Source: Gordonia sp. UBA7599
GTDB lineage: Bacteria > Actinomycetota > Actinomycetes > Mycobacteriales > Mycobacteriaceae
Length of the DNA: 46,638 bases
Assembly: GCA_002477755.1 (NCBI GenBank)
Contig: DLKD01000040.1
Coordinates: forward strand, 1-46,638
Direction: 5' to 3'
In this document: piece after piece, positions 41,986-46,638 of the stretch
Numbering within the stretch: position 1 is the stretch's first letter
Layout: each line of letters starts with the position of its first letter
Translations under genes and position numbers: made by a program
Notes under the pieces: generated by a model
Databases searched by the model: none
What the model saw: only the letters and a program-made list of their open reading frames with translations
Told to the model about the DNA's origin: nothing

Positions 41986-41999
41986 TAGAACCTGTTCTA
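41986..41999. promoter_or_regulatory. KstR operator
   Basis: TAGAACCTGTTCTA is a perfect match to the known KstR consensus TNNAACNNGTTNNA and a perfect 14-bp palindrome. It lies between the divergent fadE34-like and kstR genes, where KstR should repress both until a 3-oxo-steroid CoA thioester binds. Confidence 0.92.
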
Positions 42000-42055
42000 A
42001 TATGCCATGTGGCCGTCTTCGAATGAAGAGCCGCGATCGAAAGGACCGACGAGAT

Positions 42056-42721
42056 ATGGCACGAAGCGCAGCAGCCAAAGCTGACGCCGACGAGCGCGAC
42101 GTCGTGCCCGCGGTCGACGATTCCGCCGCCTCCGGCGCGACTGGCGGTTCGACCGCGCAGCGTGAGCGCCGCCGTCGCATCCTCGATGCAACCCTGGCTC
42201 TGGCCTCCAAGGGCGGCTACGACGCCGTGCAGATGCGTACCGTCGCCGAAAAGGCCGATGTCGCCGTCGGCACCCTGTACCGCTACTTCCCGTCGAAGGT
42301 CCACCTGCTCGTCACCGCGCTGTCGCGCGAGTTCGAGCGCGTCGAGGCCCGCGTCGACCGCAGCCAACTTGCCGGGGAGACCGGCGTCGAGCGTCTGCGC
42401 ACCGTCCTGGACATGATCACGTTCGCCATGCAGCGCGACCCGCTGCTCACCGAGGCGATGACGCGCGCCTTCATGTTCGCCGATGCCTCCGCAACTGCCG
42501 AGGTCGACAACGTGGCCGGCACCATCGACAGGCTGTTCGCCGGGGCCATCGTGGGCGCCGAGCGCGAGCCCGACGAGGAGGATCTCGCCATCGCCCGCGT
42601 CATCGCCGACGTGTGGATGTCGAACCTCGTCCAGTGGCTGACCCGCCGCGCATCGGCGACCGACGTCACCAACCGGATGGAGCTGACCGTCCGACTTCTC
42701 CTGAAGGGCCGCGCGGCCTGA
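42056..42721 (+). CDS. kstR: KstR, TetR-family repressor of steroid catabolism
   Basis: A 221-aa TetR protein that I recognise as KstR. After a variable leader of about 35 residues, the helix-turn-helix reads RRRRILDATLALASKGGYDA, VQMRTVAEKADVAVGTLYRY and FPSKVHLLVTAL. The ligand-binding domain keeps AMQRDPLLTEAMTRAFMFAD and VWMSNLVQWLTRRASATDV, nearly as remembered from mycobacterial KstR. It represses upper-pathway cholesterol genes and is released by 3-oxo-4-cholestenoyl-CoA-type ligands (family knowledge). The open frame reaches 41972, but the ATG at 42056 with AAAGGA upstream avoids the operator region. A divergent FadE34-like gene and a perfect KstR box confirm the call. Confidence 0.95.
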   Translation: MARSAAAKADADERDVVPAVDDSAASGATGGSTAQRERRRRILDATLALASKGGYDAVQMRTVAEKADVAVGTLYRYFPSKVHLLVTALSREFERVEARVDRSQLAGETGVERLRTVLDMITFAMQRDPLLTEAMTRAFMFADASATAEVDNVAGTIDRLFAGAIVGAEREPDEEDLAIARVIADVWMSNLVQWLTRRASATDVTNRMELTVRLLLKGRAA

Positions 42722-42725
42722 GCCG

Positions 42726-42757
42726 TACGGTGCGACGCCGCCCTACGGTGCGACGCC
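42726..42757. repeat. 14-bp direct repeat at a gene end
   Basis: TACGGTGCGACGCC occurs at 42726-42739 and again at 42744-42757. The second copy encodes the last residues and stop of the Ag85-like gene on the minus strand; the first lies just past the kstR stop. A short duplication between convergent genes, probably without function. Confidence 0.8.
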
Positions 42758-43828
42758 CAGATCGCGGGCGATCATCGGCCACGTCCGCTTGAGGTCTTCC
42801 TCCCAGTACGTCCACGAATGGGTGCCGTTGGGGCGGGTGTAGACCTTCGCTGGGATGTGCAGCTGCGCCAATCGTTGCGCCATCTGCTGGGTGCACAGGT
42901 TGACCGCGGATTCAATCAGTCCGCCGACCAGCACCTGGTTGGCCAACGCCACCGGGTTGTTGTCGACCAGCTTGGCACCCATGGTGTCGTTGCGACCGGG
43001 GATGCCGGTGCCCGTCGTCATGTAGATCTTGGTCCCACGCAGGCGCGGCGCGTTCTGGTACGGGTCGTTGGCCATCCAGCCGGGCCCGCCGACCGGTCCC
43101 CACATGTTGACGACGTTCCCTCGGCCGCGGTCACCCACCACCATCTGGATGTATGCCTGGCCGAGCGGGTCGGACGTACGCGCGCAACCGCTGTACGCGG
43201 CGACCGAGCGGTAGAACTTGGGCGCGGAGATCGCCAGGTTCATGACCGACGTCCCAGCCATCGAGATACCCGCGACGGCGTTGGCGCCACTCGTCTTGAA
43301 CTGGTCCTTGAGCAGCGGCGGCAGCTCCTTGGTGAGGAAGGTCTGCCACTTGTTGCGACCCAGCACCGGGTCGTCGCGCTGCCAATCGGTGTAGTACGAG
43401 AAGGCGCCGCCTATCGGCGTGACGACGTAGACGTCCTTCGTGGAGAAGAAGTTCTCGTAGTCGGTCTTGTCCGCCCAGGTGGCGGAGTCCTCGCCTCCAC
43501 CGGCGCCGTTGAGCAGATACAACACCGGACGCGGCTTGCTATCGTCACGCGGCTTCAGGACGATGACGGGGATCTGCCGGTTCATCGCCGCGGAGTACAC
43601 GACGACGGTGACCTTGCGGCCGGGGCTGGGCACGACCGCATCGATCGACGACTGCTTGGCCACCGGCTTGACCGCGATCGCCGGATCCACCACGTGCGGC
43701 AACGCAAGCGCGACGCCGACACCGAGCGCGGCAATCGCCGCGGCACCGATCACCGACGACGAGAACGCCGGCTTCGAGACGGTCGGCCTCGAGAAGACAG
43801 AGCGCCGCGGTCCTCTGCGCAGAGCCAT
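42743..43828 (-). CDS. Antigen 85-type esterase/mycolyltransferase-like protein
   Basis: A 361-aa protein with an N-terminal membrane segment or signal anchor (residues about 23-45, SSSVIGAAAIAALGVGVALA) and an esterase-D/Ag85-like alpha/beta domain. The nucleophile is Ser189 in GISMAG, and the C-terminal His337 lies in NGTHSWTYWEED, which matches the HSW-x-YW signature of Ag85 and corynebacterial mycolyltransferases. It should act outside the membrane, moving mycolates between trehalose and cell-wall arabinogalactan, or act as a related esterase. The ATG at 43828 is followed by a basic stretch (ALRRGPRRS). A 226-bp gap without a clear regulatory motif separates it from the divergent membrane-protein gene. 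Supports a mycolic-acid actinomycete. Confidence 0.82.
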   Translation of the reverse strand: MALRRGPRRSVFSRPTVSKPAFSSSVIGAAAIAALGVGVALALPHVVDPAIAVKPVAKQSSIDAVVPSPGRKVTVVVYSAAMNRQIPVIVLKPRDDSKPRPVLYLLNGAGGGEDSATWADKTDYENFFSTKDVYVVTPIGGAFSYYTDWQRDDPVLGRNKWQTFLTKELPPLLKDQFKTSGANAVAGISMAGTSVMNLAISAPKFYRSVAAYSGCARTSDPLGQAYIQMVVGDRGRGNVVNMWGPVGGPGWMANDPYQNAPRLRGTKIYMTTGTGIPGRNDTMGAKLVDNNPVALANQVLVGGLIESAVNLCTQQMAQRLAQLHIPAKVYTRPNGTHSWTYWEEDLKRTWPMIARDLGVAP

Positions 43829-44054
43829 GACAAACCCCTTTAATCACACTAGTCACATCAGTAACAGTTCAAGGGTATGGGCGGGCAGCGTCGACGTTCC
43901 AGCCGAGAGGGCCGTCGTTGCGGGTTCGCAACCGCTTTGTGACAGGTTCCGGCCATCATCATCCTGGCTTGAGAGTGAGACCATCCATTGGTACTAGAGT
44001 CGATCTACATCACATTGCGCGGTCGAGTTCCGCCCAGAAGAGGATGAGGAAGCG

Positions 44055-44813
44055 ATGGCCTGCTGCAGCGTTCTGGTGTCCTTCTTCTCCTGGTTGCTCC
44101 GGTTCCGCGCCCCCGATTGCCCGTCCACCCAACAGGTGTCAGCACGGCGGATCCGGCGCCAGCGCATCACCGTCACCGCCCTGGTCGCGGCGGAGCTGAC
44201 TCTCGGCTGGTTCATTGCGACCCGATTCGGTGACCGGATCATGGGCGGCCACCACATGGGCCACGGCGGGCACGGATCGTCGTTCGACCTGGCGTCGAGT
44301 CACCTCGCCTACATGGCGGGCATCGAGGCCTTCGCCGTCGCACTACCCCTCGCCTGCGCCTTAGCTCTGCCGTTGCGCCGCCCCCTGCCCAACCGGTTCG
44401 CAGTGCCGATGATGCTCGTCGGCTCAATCGGCTCGGCAGTCACGCTCTGGTACTGGCATCTGGGTGCAGCGGCCGCGACTGCGCTGCACGACCATGTCGT
44501 GGCCTGGGCCGGATCACTGTTCATCTTCGGCGCGCTGCTCTGGGTGGGCATCGCCCACGCGGCTCCCCAGTTGCGGCGCGCACGGCTCACTGCCCTTGCC
44601 ATCCCGATGCAGGCCGGCGCCGCACTCGCACTGGCCCTCATGTTCCTGCCCGGTGTCAGTGGAGTGATGCGCATCGACCTCGTGGCCGCCGGCTTGTTGA
44701 TGCTCGCCGTTGACGCGATTGCCCTGCTCGTTCTGATGCGCTACCTCGGCGCCGCACACGATCCCCTGCTCAATGACTTCGACCTCCGCGAGCACGCAGC
44801 GATAGCAGCTTGA
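44055..44813 (+). CDS. Six-helix membrane protein with His-rich loop
   Basis: A 252-aa integral membrane protein not assigned to a family. Six helices are likely (about 36-56, 84-105, 114-134, 146-168, 176-196 and 202-224). Between the first two lies a Met/His-rich loop (GGHHMGHGGHGSS), and His residues also sit near other helix ends (WYWHLG, ALHDHVVAW). Clustered His and Met suggest binding of a metal such as copper, or of haem, as in some CtaG-like or copper-handling proteins, but this is inference. The N-terminus MACCSVLVSFFSWLL is unusually Cys-rich. The ATG at 44055 follows GAGGAAG. The 262 bases after it hold nothing but the ClpC terminator. Confidence 0.6.
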   Translation: MACCSVLVSFFSWLLRFRAPDCPSTQQVSARRIRRQRITVTALVAAELTLGWFIATRFGDRIMGGHHMGHGGHGSSFDLASSHLAYMAGIEAFAVALPLACALALPLRRPLPNRFAVPMMLVGSIGSAVTLWYWHLGAAAATALHDHVVAWAGSLFIFGALLWVGIAHAAPQLRRARLTALAIPMQAGAALALALMFLPGVSGVMRIDLVAAGLLMLAVDAIALLVLMRYLGAAHDPLLNDFDLREHAAIAA

Positions 44814-45023
44814 CCTCAATGCACGAACACTGAGAGCAGGTACCGGTCATGTCGATTCGCCGAGGTCACCGGAACCCCACCCGCCGACCGCTTCCTCGGG
44901 AGACTACCGACGGCGCCCTGACCCAATGACGCAAGCACCGGGCCGCTGCCGTCTACGTCCTATTCGCCCTGTCTGCGTCGGCTTGGTGGCAACCGGTTAC
45001 CCGCCACCTCCTCCCCCGAACAC

Positions 45024-45062
45024 GATGTCGGCCCGGCACCTCACAGGTGCCGGGCCGATATC
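45024..45062 (-). terminator. Hairpin terminator of clpC
   Basis: An 18-bp stem with one G-T pair; its core is CGGCCCGGCACCT paired with AGGTGCCGGGCCG around a CAC loop. It lies 14 bp past the clpC stop on the minus strand. There is no strong T run after it, as is common in actinobacteria. Confidence 0.75.
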
Positions 45063-45075
45063 GGTTTCGGTGAGC

Positions 45076-46638
45076 TTAGACCGCTTCGCCGCTGGCGTCG
45101 CCGACCTCGGTCAGCTCGGCCGGGGCGTCGGGGACCTCGCGCGGCTTGGGTGAACCGGTGAAGGTGAACTTCGCACCGTCGCCGTCGCCCTCGCCGTCCC
45201 AATCCTCGACGTCGACGACGACGATCTGGCCCGGGGTGACCTCGTTGAAGAGGATCTTCTCCGAGAGCTGGTCCTCGATCTCGCGCTGGATCGTGCGACG
45301 CAGCGGCCGCGCGCCCAGCACCGGGTCGAAGCCCCGCTTGGCCAACAGCGACTTGGCCTTGTCGGTCAACTCCAGGTCGATGTCCTTGGCCTTGAGCTGC
45401 TTCTCGACGCGGCCGATCATCAGGTCGACCATCTCGATGATCTGATCCGACGTCAACTGGTGGAACACGATGACGTCGTCGATGCGGTTGAGGAACTCCG
45501 GGCGGAAGTGCTTCTTCAGCTCGTCGTTGACCTTCTGCTTCATCCGGTCGTACTGCGAGTCACCGTCGTTGGACTTCGAGAAGCCCATGCCGACGGCCTT
45601 CGAGATGTCGGAGGTGCCGAGGTTCGACGTGAAGATCAGCACGGTGTTCTTGAAGTCGACCGTGCGGCCCTGACCATCGGTGAGACGGCCGTCCTCGAGG
45701 ACCTGCAACAGCGAGTTGTAGATCTCCGGGTGGGCCTTCTCGATCTCGTCGAACAGCACGACCGAGAACGGCTTGCGCCGCACCTTCTCGGTGAGCTGGC
45801 CGCCCTCTTCGTACCCGACGTAGCCGGGAGGCGCGCCGAAGAGCCGCGACGCGGTGAACCGGTCGTGGAACTCACCCATGTCGATCTGGATGAGCGCGTC
45901 GTCATCGCCGAACAGGAAGTTCGCCAGCGCCTTGGACAGCTCGGTCTTGCCGACGCCGGACGGGCCGGCGAAGATGAACGACCCCGACGGGCGCTTGGGG
46001 TCCTTCAACCCGGCGCGCGTGCGGCGGATCGCCTTGGAGACCGCCTTAACGGCATCCTCCTGGCCGATGATCCGCTTGTGCAGCTCGTCCTCCATGCGGA
46101 GCAGACGCGTCGTCTCCTCCTCGGTCAGCTTGAAGACCGGGATGCCGGTCCAGTTACCGAGGACCTCGGCGATCTGCTCGTCGTCGACCTCGGCCACGAC
46201 GTCCATGTCGCCGCTGCGCCACTGCTTCTCACGCTCGGCGCGCTGCGCGACGAGCTGCTTCTCCTTGTCGCGCAGGCTCGCGGCCTTCTCGAAGTCCTGG
46301 GCGTCGATCGCCGATTCCTTCTCCTTGCGCGCCTCGGCGATGCGATCGTCGAACTCGCGCAGGTCTGGCGGCGCGGTCATCCGGCGGATGCGCATGCGCG
46401 CCCCCGCCTCGTCGATGAGGTCGATCGCCTTGTCCGGCAAGAACCGGTCGTTGATGTAGCGGTCGGCCAGCGACGCGGCCGCGGCCAGTGCACCGTCGGT
46501 GATGGACACCCGGTGGTGCGCCTCGTAGCGGTCGCGCAGCCCTTTGAGGATCTCGATGGTGTGCTCGACCGAGGGCTCGCCCACCTGGACCGGCTGGAAT
46601 CGGCGTTCCAGGGCCGCATCCTTCTCGATGTACTTGCG
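45076..46638 (-). CDS. clpC: ATP-dependent Clp protease ATPase subunit ClpC (5' part outside window)
   Basis: The last 520 residues of ClpC; the N-terminus and most of the first AAA+ domain lie beyond the right edge. The visible part begins inside the first ATPase domain (RKYIEKDAALERRFQPVQVG) and continues through a UVR/middle domain (RIAEARKEKESAIDAQDFEK). The second AAA+ domain has Walker A GPSGVGKTELS, Walker B VVLFDEIEKAHPE, the substrate pore loop GYVGYEEGG and the sensor-2 segment GARPLRRTIQREIEDQLSEK. The acidic tail after the last domain is short. ClpC unfolds proteins for the ClpP protease and is essential in mycobacteria. It is a housekeeping gene and probably marks the edge of the accessory region. 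Confidence 0.97.
   Translation of the reverse strand, partial: RKYIEKDAALERRFQPVQVGEPSVEHTIEILKGLRDRYEAHHRVSITDGALAAAASLADRYINDRFLPDKAIDLIDEAGARMRIRRMTAPPDLREFDDRIAEARKEKESAIDAQDFEKAASLRDKEKQLVAQRAEREKQWRSGDMDVVAEVDDEQIAEVLGNWTGIPVFKLTEEETTRLLRMEDELHKRIIGQEDAVKAVSKAIRRTRAGLKDPKRPSGSFIFAGPSGVGKTELSKALANFLFGDDDALIQIDMGEFHDRFTASRLFGAPPGYVGYEEGGQLTEKVRRKPFSVVLFDEIEKAHPEIYNSLLQVLEDGRLTDGQGRTVDFKNTVLIFTSNLGTSDISKAVGMGFSKSNDGDSQYDRMKQKVNDELKKHFRPEFLNRIDDVIVFHQLTSDQIIEMVDLMIGRVEKQLKAKDIDLELTDKAKSLLAKRGFDPVLGARPLRRTIQREIEDQLSEKILFNEVTPGQIVVVDVEDWDGEGDGDGAKFTFTGSPKPREVPDAPAELTEVGDASGEAV

Overview
The window is high-GC DNA with actinobacterial gene style: GTG starts, ATGA/GTGA overlaps and at least one apparently leaderless gene. 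Three things point to a mycolic-acid actinomycete of the order Mycobacteriales. There is a complete YrbE/Mce lipid-import operon, an antigen-85-type esterase, and a KstR regulator divergent from a FadE34-type double acyl-CoA dehydrogenase. A Gordonia/Rhodococcus-like genus is my guess; it cannot be proven from the window.

Layout. 1-1.1 kb: end of a DUF222/HNH endonuclease gene. 1.1-21.6 kb: a catabolic island of short, often divergent transcription units. It holds an HSD10-like SDR, an enoyl-CoA hydratase, two acyl-CoA dehydrogenases, two ACMSD-type amidohydrolases, a PaaK-type ligase coupled to a ligase-like fragment protein, a thiolase-fold/DUF35 pair resembling Ltp2-type aldolases, three FadD-type ligases (one with ruined catalytic motifs), an unrecognised 344-aa protein, a GNAT/NDP-forming acyl-CoA synthetase fusion, and two TetR regulators. 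21.6-35.8 kb: a minus-strand array running aldehyde dehydrogenase, SDR, P450, ferredoxin, a 26-codon ORF, yrbEA, yrbEB, mceA-F and two Mce-associated proteins. 36.0-38.5 kb: a divergent TetR gene and two alpha/beta hydrolases. 38.5-39.7 kb: a SatD/DUF3307-like pair behind a large palindrome. 39.7-42.7 kb: fadE34-like gene and kstR around a perfect KstR box. 42.7-44.8 kb: Ag85-like esterase and a six-helix membrane protein. 45.1 kb to the end: the C-terminal part of ClpC.

How it may work together (inference). The Mce transporter would bring in a hydrophobic substrate. The P450 with its ferredoxin, the SDR and the aldehyde dehydrogenase could oxidise a methyl or alcohol to a carboxylate. The ligases would make the CoA thioester. 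The dehydrogenases, hydratase, SDR and the aldolase-like pair would shorten it, with amidohydrolases and alpha/beta hydrolases handling ring or ester steps. The substrate is unknown. A steroid, terpenoid or similar alicyclic lipid is plausible because kstR/fadE34 sit nearby, but no KstR box was seen at the mce operon or the island.

The control layer is the most distinctive feature. Three further TetR genes each lie beside their own class of palindrome, and two of these classes recur at other promoters in the island: a 17-bp site near 5365 and 9561, and four copies of TGNNAGACTCTNNCA near 19324, 19342, 20930 and 20948. No tRNA, rRNA, CRISPR array or insertion sequence was seen, and no gene-free stretch exceeds 300 bases.
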